From assembly GCA_016715765.1 (NCBI GenBank), contig JADJZJ010000014.1:35173-99172 (forward strand): a stretch of DNA of 64,000 nt. The letters run 5' to 3'. Positions 36,201-44,218 of the stretch are shown here, in pieces. A program made the translations under genes and the position numbers. Below the pieces are notes generated by a model. That model was given only the letters and a program-made list of their open reading frames with translations, did not search any database and was not told where the DNA came from. This DNA is from Opitutaceae bacterium. Its GTDB lineage: Bacteria > Verrucomicrobiota > Verrucomicrobiia > Opitutales > Opitutaceae. The first letter of the stretch is position 1. Each line of letters begins with the position of its first letter.

Positions 36201-37541
36201 CCGCTGCCCGGGGGCATCACCCTGGAAACCGAGGACGCCGACGGCATGCGACAACCCGGCCAACTGGTCGAGGCGCCCGGCCGGCTGTACAAGCGCGTGT
36301 ACGTCGACATCGCCGTCACGCTGCAACAGCGGCAGGCGCAGCTGAACCGCACGGTCAGGGCGCTGCACGTGCACTGTCCCGCACCGGCCGACGGCCGGCC
36401 GTTCGTGCTGCATGAAGTCGAACTGCTTGGCCCGCGGCGCGTCTCCCCGGCCGTGAAGCACTGGCTGGCCGCCGACCTCGATCATGATGGCCACCCGGAG
36501 ATCGTGCTGTGCGACTCCGCCGGCAACCTGCGGGTGCTCGACCGTCAGGGCTGCCTGCTTTGGGAAAAACCGCTGGCGCTGGAATCCACCCATCTCTCCA
36601 TCCAGCCCGTGGACCAGGGTGGCGCATCCGCCGTGTGTGTCGGCCTGATCGACGGCACCCTGCATGCCTTCACCGCCAAGGGCGCGCCGGTGTGGCACAG
36701 CCCGCTCGCGACGGGTCTGCGCGCTTTCACGGACCGCCTGATGGGCATGTTTTATGTGGTGAACAGTCTCACCGTCTGGCACCGCGATGAGACGGGCCGC
36801 GGCTGGCTCGTGGCCGGTGGTTATGGCCTGATGCTCTTCCTGGACGGCACCGGGCGCATCCTCGGTCACAGCTGGGCCGACGGCGCGTGGGTCAGCAGCC
36901 TGCTCGCCCTGCCGCCCGGGCACCCCGCCGCCGGCGACGTCTATCTGCGGAGCGGCTGGAACCACGGGATCGGTCACTATGCGGCGCATGCCGGTCCCGG
37001 GCCCAGCGGGGTGGTGCAGAGCTGGGGCGGATTCCGCCAGCCGATGTTCCGCGAGTTGAAACAGGTGATCCCCTTCGTGAACGGTCCCTCGCTCGCCTTC
37101 GAATACGTGCCCCGACTCCTCGGTCCGGCCGGTGCGATCTTCGCCGCGGCCGAACTCGGATTCGGCCTGCTCTCACTGGAAACCCACGACTGGGTCTGGC
37201 AGCACGAGGTCGCCAACCGCCTGCAGGCCGTGGCCCTGGGCCAGATTGACGGCGAACCGGCAGTCATGGTTGGCGGTGCGGATGGTTTCCTCAACGCCTT
37301 CGCCCTGGCCGACGGCCGCCTGCTGCTGACCCATCTGGCCCCGGCACCGGTGGTCGGCGTGAGCCAGCGCGCCTCCGGCGACCTGCTGGTCGCCTCCCGG
37401 GCCGGCCTGGAAGTCCTCGATGCCAACTGGGAGCCGCACCGCACCCTCACCCGCCCGCTCCGCCGCATGCTGGCCCTCGGCGGCAATCGGGTCCTCCTCA
37501 CCCGTGAGGACCACACCTTGGAACTCGTCGAATACCGCTGA
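33240..37541 (+). CDS. Very large protein, tandem paralog of the preceding gene (paralog 2)
   Basis: 1,433 residues, collinear with the upstream protein along its whole length: YGDWHYLAERFLRALPVLAG, DDQDDESTFNNIAQLFRYAL, QGGFRWQGHMQAANCIVRFA and DLDHDGHPEIVLCDSAGNLR match its counterparts closely. There is no signal peptide (MAPVVPDPALFLQLRPLVRT). By eye, conservation is highest in the toroid and beta-rich parts and lower in the C-terminal propeller, which suggests that the propeller adapts each copy to a different target. Both copies carry a short tandem array of CCGAACTCC-type sequence at the same internal place. The pair arose by duplication, with the repeat block between them. Function unknown; a role in oligosaccharide breakdown is inferred from the neighbours. 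Confidence 0.8.
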   Translation: MAPVVPDPALFLQLRPLVRTTTLGDPARRPLIIHPAGDPAWAGLGGQLVRALAARGVTAECTTDLALIPERHLPLPDSCRARPLIVLGSLGTNRVLQPHYANFLCATDAAYPGDTGWELRTLVDPYRTGANLILCGGSRLGGVTAAVECLCAKIASAPDPVVLPWLMKVQLDPALAAQFAAWPHTPLAADAVKIPVTRGYYFFADLIRTVSMYTQMWWLTGDHRYAEVALTHYRALNEHVTGSYGDWHYLAERFLRALPVLAGGGWLTETELRRTYDLLLGTALASQNDWWRMREGHPPFGHRHQGKGTYEFLVLARCLRDTAEPSPALRALCDRWIGECTAFLDGLVRAEIDDQDDESTFNNIAQLFRYALGEERHEFFTHGHARRAAARALALHDNMGSGAGQGGYGEGLSMYYQQEAATQVAGSAFYYGDGELKWIFQHLPRLARAQRFMPFQFTPTFVHQFEVGDELAPQPPRRFCGLTVLPATAHQYALCTEPPVHLEPRGHLANALETWLIPEAVGLTQLTRAEAFDKLVLRGGFAPSDPYLLLQGYQGGFRWQGHMQAANCIVRFAQAGHVWLVQNTLRHSPYDKNGLLLSDGPGLDPLPPLAACVATADYAPAALSVTRLPDCAQMDWTRHVFWARDGAGWFVVVDRVDFKSDGRHSLTCTWRTPAWAALAGRRWHSLQGSHRFELVAGDHVAATCEEEANQGASRPYVLRQRLTGHHAVGEAVSFQNLFYVRPQDSGETLDFQQLDEHGAVVRRDDRNLAWCGVALAEHTPWLTGASAVAESVWLNGSALVLAGATEFSVPGLSFHSHLPAALCLDLAAGTLTLDAPADANATLSLGSEPRTPISELPSAKILLPAAFVSTLSRNLQSWLASLHPSLPTPATPAVAADPHWHTLWTQPAGPVVPERLRNVCITATPPPIDGIAQQLIDTIPPQSREIADQWPAAPHYDLTLRFAAPEAVESISLLGDSFEEPTLRTFAPLPGGITLETEDADGMRQPGQLVEAPGRLYKRVYVDIAVTLQQRQAQLNRTVRALHVHCPAPADGRPFVLHEVELLGPRRVSPAVKHWLAADLDHDGHPEIVLCDSAGNLRVLDRQGCLLWEKPLALESTHLSIQPVDQGGASAVCVGLIDGTLHAFTAKGAPVWHSPLATGLRAFTDRLMGMFYVVNSLTVWHRDETGRGWLVAGGYGLMLFLDGTGRILGHSWADGAWVSSLLALPPGHPAAGDVYLRSGWNHGIGHYAAHAGPGPSGVVQSWGGFRQPMFRELKQVIPFVNGPSLAFEYVPRLLGPAGAIFAAAELGFGLLSLETHDWVWQHEVANRLQAVALGQIDGEPAVMVGGADGFLNAFALADGRLLLTHLAPAPVVGVSQRASGDLLVASRAGLEVLDANWEPHRTLTRPLRRMLALGGNRVLLTREDHTLELVEYR

Positions 37542-37545
37542 GGTG

Positions 37546-37888
37546 TAACCACGGATTTCACGGATCACGCGGATCAAATCTAAAACCATAGAGGCACCTC
37601 AGCCGGACACATCCGTTGAACCCAGGCACACAGATAGACACAGGGAGGCAGCCCCGGAATGGCATCGGAAACCTGCCAATGGAGTACCTGATCAAGCCCC
37701 TAGCCTTTAAGCCTGTGTTCATCTGTGTCTATCTGTGGTTCTCTGCTGAATTGTTCTGACCAATGCAAAGCGGCGGCAATGGATCCATTCGAACAATTCA
37801 GTACTGAGCCTTTTGAGCCATCTGCGGCTAATTGCCTTGGTTAAGGTTTGAATCCATATCCGTGTCATCCGTGCAATCCGTGGTTAAA
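37546..37888. repeat. Nested 9-10-mer-array inverted repeats between giant gene 2 and the nitrilase-family gene
   Basis: TTAACCACGGATTTCACGG-type outer arms (37547-37575 and 37855-37888, the latter CATCCGTGCAATCCGTGGTT) enclose an inner pair (CAGGCACACAGATAGACACA at about 37623 and TTCATCTGTGTCTATCTGTG at about 37720). A GAGCCTTTTGAGCC stretch lies near 37806. No gene is seen in 37542-37899. Confidence 0.75.
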
Positions 37889-37899
37889 AATTCCGTCCC

Positions 37900-38814
37900 A
37901 TGAAACGCCCCGTCACCATCGCCGCCGTCCAGCTGCCCTCCATGGCCCCCGGCAAGTCCAATGCCGCGCGCCAGCGCGCCAATTTTGCCCTCGCCGCCGC
38001 GTGGCTCGATGACGCCGGCCGCCGCGGCGCCGACATCGCGTGCATCGGCGAGACGTTCAACGTCCTCGGCTGCAAGCTCACCCGCGCCAACGCCCCGGCC
38101 CTCATCCGCCGCGCGTGGGCCGACACGGTGAAGCGCTTCGCGCCGATCGCCCGCAGGCACAAGATGGCGCTCATCATCCCGATCCTCGCGCTGGTGGACG
38201 GCATCGTGCGCAACGTTGCCGTGGTCTTTGACGCCAAGGGGCGCGTGCTCGGCGGCTACCGCAAGGTCCACACCATCGAGAACGAGGAGACCTACGGCAC
38301 CGTCCCCGGCGACCACTGGCCGGTCTTCGAACTCGCCGGCGCCCGCGTCGGCATCCAGATCTGCCACGACAACTCCTTTGCCGAGAGCGCCCGCTGCCTC
38401 GCGTTGAACGGGGCCGAGATCGTCTTCTGGCCCCACGTGATGAGCGGCTGGGGCGACGAGTTCATGGATGTCCTCCTGCGCGCCCCCGCCATCTACAACG
38501 GCATCCACCACGTGCCCGTGTGCTTCGGGTGTCCGCCGGAAAAGGCGTGGATGCCCGGCATGCTCCTCGGCCGCAGCAGCATCATCCGGCCCGACGGCAC
38601 CTTTGCCGCCGACGCCGGCCGTTATCCCGGCATCGCGCTCGCGACCATTGATCTCGCCGCCCCGCGCGTGGCCACGCAGTTCACGCGTCCCGGCGACTGG
38701 GTCTGGAAAGTCGACATGTTCAACGACCGCCGCCCCGACACCTACGGCCCCTTCACCCGCCCCCTCGTCCCGCAAAAACCCATCCCCGCCGCGAAAGCGC
38801 ATTTGGTGAAGTAA
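37900..38814 (+). CDS. Carbon-nitrogen hydrolase (nitrilase superfamily)
   Basis: 304 residues with the nitrilase-fold catalytic triad visible: Glu51 in CIGETFN, Lys122 in GGYRKVH and Cys155 in IQICHDNSF. The second Glu of extended sets is probably in ENEETYG. Family members hydrolyse amides, nitriles or N-carbamyl groups; the sequence is closest in feel to amidase/N-carbamoylase branches, but the substrate cannot be read. No signal peptide, so cytoplasmic. It lies between the giant genes and the DUF1638 gene, same strand, with repeat blocks on both sides, so it probably has its own promoter. Confidence 0.88.
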   Translation: MKRPVTIAAVQLPSMAPGKSNAARQRANFALAAAWLDDAGRRGADIACIGETFNVLGCKLTRANAPALIRRAWADTVKRFAPIARRHKMALIIPILALVDGIVRNVAVVFDAKGRVLGGYRKVHTIENEETYGTVPGDHWPVFELAGARVGIQICHDNSFAESARCLALNGAEIVFWPHVMSGWGDEFMDVLLRAPAIYNGIHHVPVCFGCPPEKAWMPGMLLGRSSIIRPDGTFAADAGRYPGIALATIDLAAPRVATQFTRPGDWVWKVDMFNDRRPDTYGPFTRPLVPQKPIPAAKAHLVK

Positions 38815-38834
38815 GGGGTAAGTGACCGGGAATC

Positions 38835-39095
38835 TTTCTCTTTATCTTTATCTTTCTCCGGTCCGAAAACACCGGGTCAAACCGGTTAACCACGGATCAC
38901 ACGGATTTCACGGATCTGAGAATTGCCACATAAGGCTCAAGATTCTCATAAGGAGCCTCAAATTCCAATTTGAGCCTTTTGAGCCTTCTGTGGCCAATGC
39001 CTTGGCATGAATTAGTTATTCACTGCGGCTACGCGTGAAACCGGTTTGATGTCTTGGATCCCATCCGTGCCATCCGTGAAATCCGTGGTTAAAAC
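38835..39095. repeat. Repeat block before the DUF1638 gene
   Basis: A pyrimidine stretch CTTTCTCTTTATCTTTATCT (38835-38857) is followed by a 9-mer-array pair: TTAACCACGGATCACACGGA at 38885 and CATCCGTGCCATCCGTGAAA with ATCCGTGGTTAAAA near 39062. Between them AAGGCTCAAGATTCTCATAA and GAGCCTTTTGAGCCTTCTGT form a third, TGAGCC-based inverted pair. The remaining 120 bases (39096-39217) should hold the promoter. Confidence 0.75.
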
Positions 39096-39217
39096 GCCCG
39101 GGTCCATTTCCCCACCGTTCCCAAAACACGCATCCCCCGCCGCAACTTGCACAAAATATGCGGCGACAGGCCGGCGGGCCGCAGCCATAGTGGGCGCCTC
39201 ACAATCCCTTTGCCGCC

Positions 39218-39967
39218 ATGCTTCTGAAGCTGATTTCCTGCAACGTATTCCAGCGCGAGGCCTCCTGGTGCATCGCGCGCACGCCGCACGTGTTCGATTC
39301 GGAGTACACCGAGCTTGGCGAGCACGCCCGCAGCGCCGGTCTGCGCCAGCTCATCCAGGCCCGCATCGATGCCACCGAGGCCTCCGGCAAGAACTACGAC
39401 GCCATCCTGCTGCTCTTCGGCCTCTGCGGCAACTCCACGGTCGGCCTGCAGGCCCGCCGCACCCAACTGGTCATCCCCCGCGCCCACGACTGCTGCACCA
39501 TCCTCCTCGGCTCGCGCGCCAAGTTCACCGAGCACTTCGGCAAGGACCCCAGCACGCCGTTTTCGTCCGCCGGCTACATTGAGCGGGGCAACTACTTCCT
39601 CCGCACCAGCGACGAGGGCGGCGGCGACGGCACCACCGTACAGATCGGCGACAGCTTCAAGGCGCTCGTCGAGAAGTACGGCGAGGAGGACGCCAAGTAC
39701 ATCTGGGCCGAAATGTATCCCGAGCGCGCCGAGGAAAAGGCCGTCTTCATCGACCTGCCCCAGACGAGCCATCTCGGCTACGCCGAACAATTCAAGGTCA
39801 AGGCCACCGCCGCCGGCAAGCAGGCCGTGGAACTGCCCGGCGACATCCGGCTCATCCAGAATCTCATCAACGGCGAATGGGACCCGAAGGAATACCTCAT
39901 CGTCCCCCCCGCCGCCGCCATCGAGGGCGTTTATGATTGGGACGAGGTGATCCGGGTGAAGAAGTAG
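39218..39967 (+). CDS. DUF1638-family protein, possibly linked to corrinoid methyl transfer
   Basis: 249 residues. The signature segments are KNYDAILLLFGLCGNSTVGL and LVIPRAHDCCTILLGSRAKF, which match the DUF1638 pattern as I know it. These proteins occur next to corrinoid methyltransferases in methanogens and anaerobic bacteria but have no proven activity; conserved Cys and His residues (LCGN, AHDCC) could bind metal or cofactor. A URO-D-type methyltransferase-like gene lies 12 kb upstream. No signal peptide. Its last codons are AAG AAG TAG, and the TAG is part of the GTAG foot of a palindromic repeat. Confidence 0.8.
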   Translation: MLLKLISCNVFQREASWCIARTPHVFDSEYTELGEHARSAGLRQLIQARIDATEASGKNYDAILLLFGLCGNSTVGLQARRTQLVIPRAHDCCTILLGSRAKFTEHFGKDPSTPFSSAGYIERGNYFLRTSDEGGGDGTTVQIGDSFKALVEKYGEEDAKYIWAEMYPERAEEKAVFIDLPQTSHLGYAEQFKVKATAAGKQAVELPGDIRLIQNLINGEWDPKEYLIVPPAAAIEGVYDWDEVIRVKK

Positions 39968-40098
39968 CGCGCCCGCAACGGGCGCGAACGCTGAACGTTT
40001 AACTTTTAACGCTGAACGCTTAAGTACGGAAATTGAGCGTTAAGCGTTAAACGTTAAAAGTTGAGCGTTTGGTCAGTGGTATGCCGCGCCGCGCCTTC
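39964..40098. repeat. GTAG hairpin plus inverted heptamer arrays, overlapping the DUF1638 stop codon
   Basis: GTAG followed by CGCGCCCGCAACGGGCGCG is an 8-bp-stem hairpin whose TAG ends the gene. Then heptamers of the AACGCTG/AACGTTT/AACTTTT type run to about 40022, and after a short spacer the reverse-complement array (GAGCGTTAAGCGTTAAACGT) runs to 40070. A GC-rich stretch GCCGCGCCGCGCC follows. Confidence 0.85.
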
Positions 40099-40140
40099 CT
40101 ACGGGTAGAAGAAGCCCGCCGTTGACGGACGCGGCCGGTG
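40099..40140 (+). promoter_or_regulatory. Leader sequence shared by the two MFS paralogs, possible promoter
   Basis: ACGGGTAGAAGAAGCCCGCC followed by GTTGACGGAC resembles CTGGTAGAAAGCCTCCTCC plus GTTGACACTG at 44089-44118. The TTGAC lies 103 and 109 bases before the two start codons and could be a -35 element; no convincing -10 box is seen. Similarity could also simply remain from gene duplication. Confidence 0.35.
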
Positions 40141-40224
40141 GTCTGCTCTGGTCTTTGCCCCGCCGGTGGAGCAGACCAGCGTTCGCCACCGGCCTCCCGT
40201 TCCCTCAACCTTCGCCCTTCCATC

Positions 40225-41643
40225 GTGGATTCCCCTCCCGCCGCATCACCCGCCCCCAAGGTCTACAAGGTTGGCACCCTCACCTACACGCGCGGCCGGC
40301 TGATCCAGGTGATGTTCTGGATGCTGTGGGGCGATTTCATCTTCCAGCTCCTGGAGTCGATGCCCACGGTGACGCCGCTGCTGCTGCGGTGGCACGGCGC
40401 GAGCGACACCCTCATCGGCCTGGTGGGCAGCCTGTCCTCGATCGTGGCGTTCTTCTGGTACCCGGTCGTCGCCACCCAGAGCGACCGGTACCGCAGCAAG
40501 CTGGGCCGGCGCCGGCCGTTCCTGCTGTGGTTCGCCCCGCCGGTGATGATCAGCCTGGTGCTGCTCGGCGCGGTGAAACCCGCCGGCGTCTGGGTGCACG
40601 GCATCCTTTCCTCCCTGGGCAACGACTCGGTCACCGTCGCGGGATGCTCGATCGCTTGGATCATGGTCTTCGTGGTGATCTTCCTGCTGTTCAACGCCTA
40701 CATCGTCCAGGTCTTCGCCTGCCTCGTGGCCGACGTGATTCCGGTGGAGGTCATGGGCAAGTTTTCCGGCTTCTACCGCGCCATCGGCGCCCTGGGCAGC
40801 CTCGCCTTCAACCGCTGGATCTTCGGCTGGGTCGAGGCCTACACGTTTCACGTCTACCTCCTCATCGGGCTGCTCTTCGCGGGCGCCTTCTCCCTGATCA
40901 TCTGGAACGTGAAGGAGGGCGAATATCCCCCGCCGCCGCCCAAGGCGCCCGGCGGGCCCCTGGGCGCGATCAAGGAATACCTGCAGACCTGCTTCCGCCA
41001 CCGCTTCTATCTCACTTTCTTCACCGTCACGCTCTTCTTCTGGACCTCCCTCGTGCCGCTCGGGTTCGTGGTCTTCTTCGGCACCTCGGCGGGCAAGGCC
41101 GGCTACGCCCCGACCCTCAACCTTTCGCTGCAGGAGTTCGGCGAGGTGAAGGGGTGGACCTTCGTCGTGCAGATGGTGATCTTCTTCATCGTCGGCTTCT
41201 TCGTGGACCGCTTCCACGCGATCCGTGTGGCGGTGGCGGGAATGTTCCTCACGACGGTGACCTACTTCTGCTGCTACTGGTTCGTGGACAGCAAGCACAC
41301 GCTGCTCATCTGGTGGAGCCTGAACCAGGCGGCCATTGCCGTCTATCTCGGGTCCGCCATGGCGATGGGCCCGCGCCTGCTGCCGCGGGAACGCTACGGC
41401 CAGTTTGTCAGCGCCAACCTCATCTACGGCATGGTCGGCCTCATCCTTGCCCCGCCCGCGATTGGCTGGCTGCTCCAGCGCGTCGCCGACTACCGCTATG
41501 TGTTCATCTTCTGCGGCGTCCTGACCGGCCTCGCCTTTGTGGCGCTGCTGATGCTCTACGCCCAGTGGAAACGGTACGGCGGCGATGCCAGCTTCGCCCC
41601 GCCCGACCCGGTCGCAAAAACATCCCATGCAGTCACTCCTTGA
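40225..41643 (+). CDS. MFS sugar transporter, SLC45/GPH-like (paralog 1)
   Basis: 472 residues from the GTG at 40225, which matches the start of the paralog at 44219 (both continue with a Pro/Ala-rich lead and then KVGTLTYT or RVGTLTYT). Twelve hydrophobic segments are expected. The MFS loop signature between helices 2 and 3 reads TQSDRYRSKLGRRRPF. The pattern FWMLWGDFIFQLLES resembles SLC45-type and glycoside-pentoside-hexuronide importers, which take up disaccharides or uronides by proton symport. Its end overlaps the start of the heparinase-like gene by 17 bases, so the two are co-translated: import and intracellular breakdown of the same sugar is the natural reading. Confidence 0.88.
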   Translation: MDSPPAASPAPKVYKVGTLTYTRGRLIQVMFWMLWGDFIFQLLESMPTVTPLLLRWHGASDTLIGLVGSLSSIVAFFWYPVVATQSDRYRSKLGRRRPFLLWFAPPVMISLVLLGAVKPAGVWVHGILSSLGNDSVTVAGCSIAWIMVFVVIFLLFNAYIVQVFACLVADVIPVEVMGKFSGFYRAIGALGSLAFNRWIFGWVEAYTFHVYLLIGLLFAGAFSLIIWNVKEGEYPPPPPKAPGGPLGAIKEYLQTCFRHRFYLTFFTVTLFFWTSLVPLGFVVFFGTSAGKAGYAPTLNLSLQEFGEVKGWTFVVQMVIFFIVGFFVDRFHAIRVAVAGMFLTTVTYFCCYWFVDSKHTLLIWWSLNQAAIAVYLGSAMAMGPRLLPRERYGQFVSANLIYGMVGLILAPPAIGWLLQRVADYRYVFIFCGVLTGLAFVALLMLYAQWKRYGGDASFAPPDPVAKTSHAVTP

Positions 41644-43675
41644 ACAACTGAACCTCGGGGCCCCCGGACTCGAGGCCGTGAAAGCCGCCGCGGACCGCGG
41701 CGATCAGGCCGCCGCCGGCGAGGCGCTGCTGGCCCACTACCTGGGGCTGCGCCCGGAGCGCTGCGTGGATTTCTGGGATCCCTCGGGCCCGGAGGATTAC
41801 CAGCAGATGCCTTGGGGCGCGGCCTCCACTTTCGAACAGCTGTGGAAAAACGTCCCCGAGCGCGTGGCCGCCGGAAAGCTCTGGGCCTCGGGCACGGAAT
41901 TTGATTTCTCACGCGACGACGGCATCGACTGGACCAGCGGCATCTTCTGGGCGGGCGGCATCTACAAGCCGGCGGACCAGGCGCGTCTGCTGCTGCGCCG
42001 CATGTACTGGCTGCGGGCTTTGGATGTGTTTTATCAGCGGGGCGACGCCGCGGCCCGGGAACAGGCGGCCCGCCAGTTCGGCCGGCTGATGGAAAGCTGG
42101 ATGGCCCTGAACCGCTGGACCAAGGATGAGTTTGCCGTGACCAGTGCCATCCGCCTGGCCGACGCCATCGCCCACTCCGGCCTCATCCGCAGCTGGTACA
42201 CCTTCCTGCCTTCGCCCCACCTTTCGACGGATTTCAAATTGCGGCTCCTCCAGACCATCGTCACCGACGCGGCGGATGTGCTGGAGCGGGCGGTGTGGCA
42301 TCCGTGGATCTGGGGCCTGAGCGAAGCCGGCGGTCTGGCCCTGGCCGGCATATTGCTGCCCGAGTGCAAGGCCGCGCCGGCCTGGCGGCAGCGCGCGTTC
42401 GATTTCGCCAACCGATTCTTCCAGACCGAACTGCGCCCGGACGGCACGCTCAAGCGGTTTCATTTCTGCCCGCACTACACCGGCGGCACGGCGGCGTGGC
42501 CGCTGACTTTCTACCCGTTGATCGCCAAACTTGGCTACACCGATGTGCTCGAACCAGGGGCGCGCGCCGGCATCGAACGGCTGGTGGACTGGCTCGCCAC
42601 GGTGCAGAAACCCGACAACACCGTCCCCCAATACAACGGCTCCGACCTGCAGGGTTTCGGCCGCTGGCTCGCGTCCGGCGCCACCCCCTACAACCGGCCG
42701 GACTGGCTCGCCATCGCCACCGCCGGCGCCGAGGGCCGGCTGCCGGCCGACACGAGTCGCATCCTCCCCGAGGCCGGCGCCTTCATCCTGCGCGACGGTT
42801 TCGCCAAGGACTCAATGGTCGCCTGTTTTCACAACGGCGATTACCACAATGTCGACCGACCCAGCCTCGCGATCGATCTTTACGCCCTCGGTCGCACCCT
42901 CGTCACCGCACCGGGGCGCTACGGCTACTGCACGCCGGAGTGGCCGGCTTATTTCACCACTTCCGGTTACAACACCCTCATGGTTGACGACTCCACCCCG
43001 CAGGTCTGGGGCGAACACTCCCTGCGCCAGGGCGAGGGCCTGCGCGACGTCAGCTGGCGGCTCGCGGCCGACCTGGACTGGGCCTGGGGCACGCACCCCG
43101 CCGGTTTCGACGCCGCGCCTGACGTGCGCTGGCAGCGCGGGTTCCTCTTTGCCAAGGGCGAATACTGGCTGGTCGTTGACCGCGTCCTCGGTCCGGGCGA
43201 GCACGCCTTCTCCCTGCGCTGGCTGCTCACGCCCTCGACCACGGTGATCGAGCCCGACGGTCTCAGTGTGCACACCACCAATGCCGATGCCAACGTGCGC
43301 CTCATCCCGGCGGTGCCGGCGGGCACGCGCCTCGATGTCTGGTCCGGCCACCGCGATCCGCTCCGCGGCTGGTTCTCAGCGGAGAACGGCACAATGGTCC
43401 CCTCGCCCCAGCTGGAATACACCTGGCGCGGCCAGGCGCCGGTCCTCACCGCGATGCTCATCGTGCCGTATCGCGACCGGATGCCGGAATCCGCCCTGGC
43501 CCTGCGTTCGAACGCCGACGACACGCATGAGGTCACCGTGACGTTCAACGGCCGCACCGACCGGCTCGCCTTGGATTTCCGCGGCGCCGGCACCGCGCGA
43601 CTTACGCGGCAAAGCGCCAGCCGCGAGGTCGAGACGGTCGAGCTCACCGGCGATCCCGCACCGCAGGCGCGGTGA
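41627..43675 (+). CDS. Heparinase II/III-like protein, probable intracellular polysaccharide or oligosaccharide lyase
   Basis: 682 residues from the ATG at 41627. The N-terminal 350 residues are helical (GIFWAGGIYKPADQARLLLR; WHPWIWGLSEAGGLALAGIL; FCPHYTGGTAAWPLTFYPL), as in the alpha/alpha toroid of PL12/15/17-type lyases. The C-terminal half is beta-rich and shows CFHNGDYHNVDRPSLAIDLY, corresponding to the Heparinase II/III segment in which the His of a GxxHxH/D-type motif takes part in catalysis. No signal peptide is seen, unlike most periplasmic members. The substrate would be a uronic-acid-containing oligosaccharide; which one cannot be told. It sits between two MFS paralogs and overlaps the first. 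Confidence 0.85.
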   Translation: MQSLLEQLNLGAPGLEAVKAAADRGDQAAAGEALLAHYLGLRPERCVDFWDPSGPEDYQQMPWGAASTFEQLWKNVPERVAAGKLWASGTEFDFSRDDGIDWTSGIFWAGGIYKPADQARLLLRRMYWLRALDVFYQRGDAAAREQAARQFGRLMESWMALNRWTKDEFAVTSAIRLADAIAHSGLIRSWYTFLPSPHLSTDFKLRLLQTIVTDAADVLERAVWHPWIWGLSEAGGLALAGILLPECKAAPAWRQRAFDFANRFFQTELRPDGTLKRFHFCPHYTGGTAAWPLTFYPLIAKLGYTDVLEPGARAGIERLVDWLATVQKPDNTVPQYNGSDLQGFGRWLASGATPYNRPDWLAIATAGAEGRLPADTSRILPEAGAFILRDGFAKDSMVACFHNGDYHNVDRPSLAIDLYALGRTLVTAPGRYGYCTPEWPAYFTTSGYNTLMVDDSTPQVWGEHSLRQGEGLRDVSWRLAADLDWAWGTHPAGFDAAPDVRWQRGFLFAKGEYWLVVDRVLGPGEHAFSLRWLLTPSTTVIEPDGLSVHTTNADANVRLIPAVPAGTRLDVWSGHRDPLRGWFSAENGTMVPSPQLEYTWRGQAPVLTAMLIVPYRDRMPESALALRSNADDTHEVTVTFNGRTDRLALDFRGAGTARLTRQSASREVETVELTGDPAPQAR

Positions 43676-43683
43676 TTCGACCG

Positions 43684-44090
43684 GGAGCGTGACCGCCCTC
43701 GGTCGCAATCTCTCATCCGCCGAATATCATTCCAATTCCTTCAGCGAGAAGAAGCAGGATGATCTCGGTTTGGGAGCCTGTTGAGTTACGGGTGCATTGC
43801 GACCGAGGGCGGTCGCGCTCCCAGTCTATCGCCGGAGTAGCTATGTTTGATGTAGGGCCGGACTCTCCTGAGGCGAGCAAGCCCTTGTGCGCCTGTGGCG
43901 CATTGGTCCGTGCCTCGAACATACCTATGGCTGCGCCGGCCAAACGAGGCGTCACCAAGGTGACGCCCTACAGCCAATCCATCCACTCGTTCACGCTCGT
44001 AGCCACGCCACCACCTTCCGGCACTTCAGCGTTAAGCGTTCGACGTTAAACGTTGAGCGTTCGCGGCGCGCCCCGCGCCGCGCCGCCCTA
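43684..44090. repeat. Long repeat block between the heparinase-like gene and MFS paralog 2
   Basis: 43684-43821 is a GGAG...CTCC inverted pair (GGAGCGTGACCGCCCTCGGT and ACCGAGGGCGGTCGCGCTCC). 43852-43971 starts GTAGGGCCGGACTC and ends GGCGTCACCAAGGTGACGCC plus CTAC. 43985-44008 is a GTGAGCGAGTGG-family unit (CACTCGTTCACGCTCGTAGC). 44026-44063 is a heptamer array (CAGCGTTAAGCGTTCGACGT) leading to the GC hairpin CGGCGCGCCCCGCGCCGCG and CTAC. No gene is seen in 43676-44218. Confidence 0.8.
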
Positions 44091-44218
44091 CTGGTAGAAA
44101 GCCTCCTCCGTTGACACTGCCGGTGCCGGCCCGACTGCTGTCAGGCCTCTTTCCGTCCCGATCCGTGTCCTGTCGCGATCGGAGCGCTGTCCGCCCAGTT
44201 CATCAAAAAACCCTCCCC

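Noticed and set aside
32928..39095. Regularly spaced short repeats resembling a CRISPR array
   Set aside because: Units are 7-10 bases, degenerate, without unique spacers, arranged as inverted arms; no cas gene is present.
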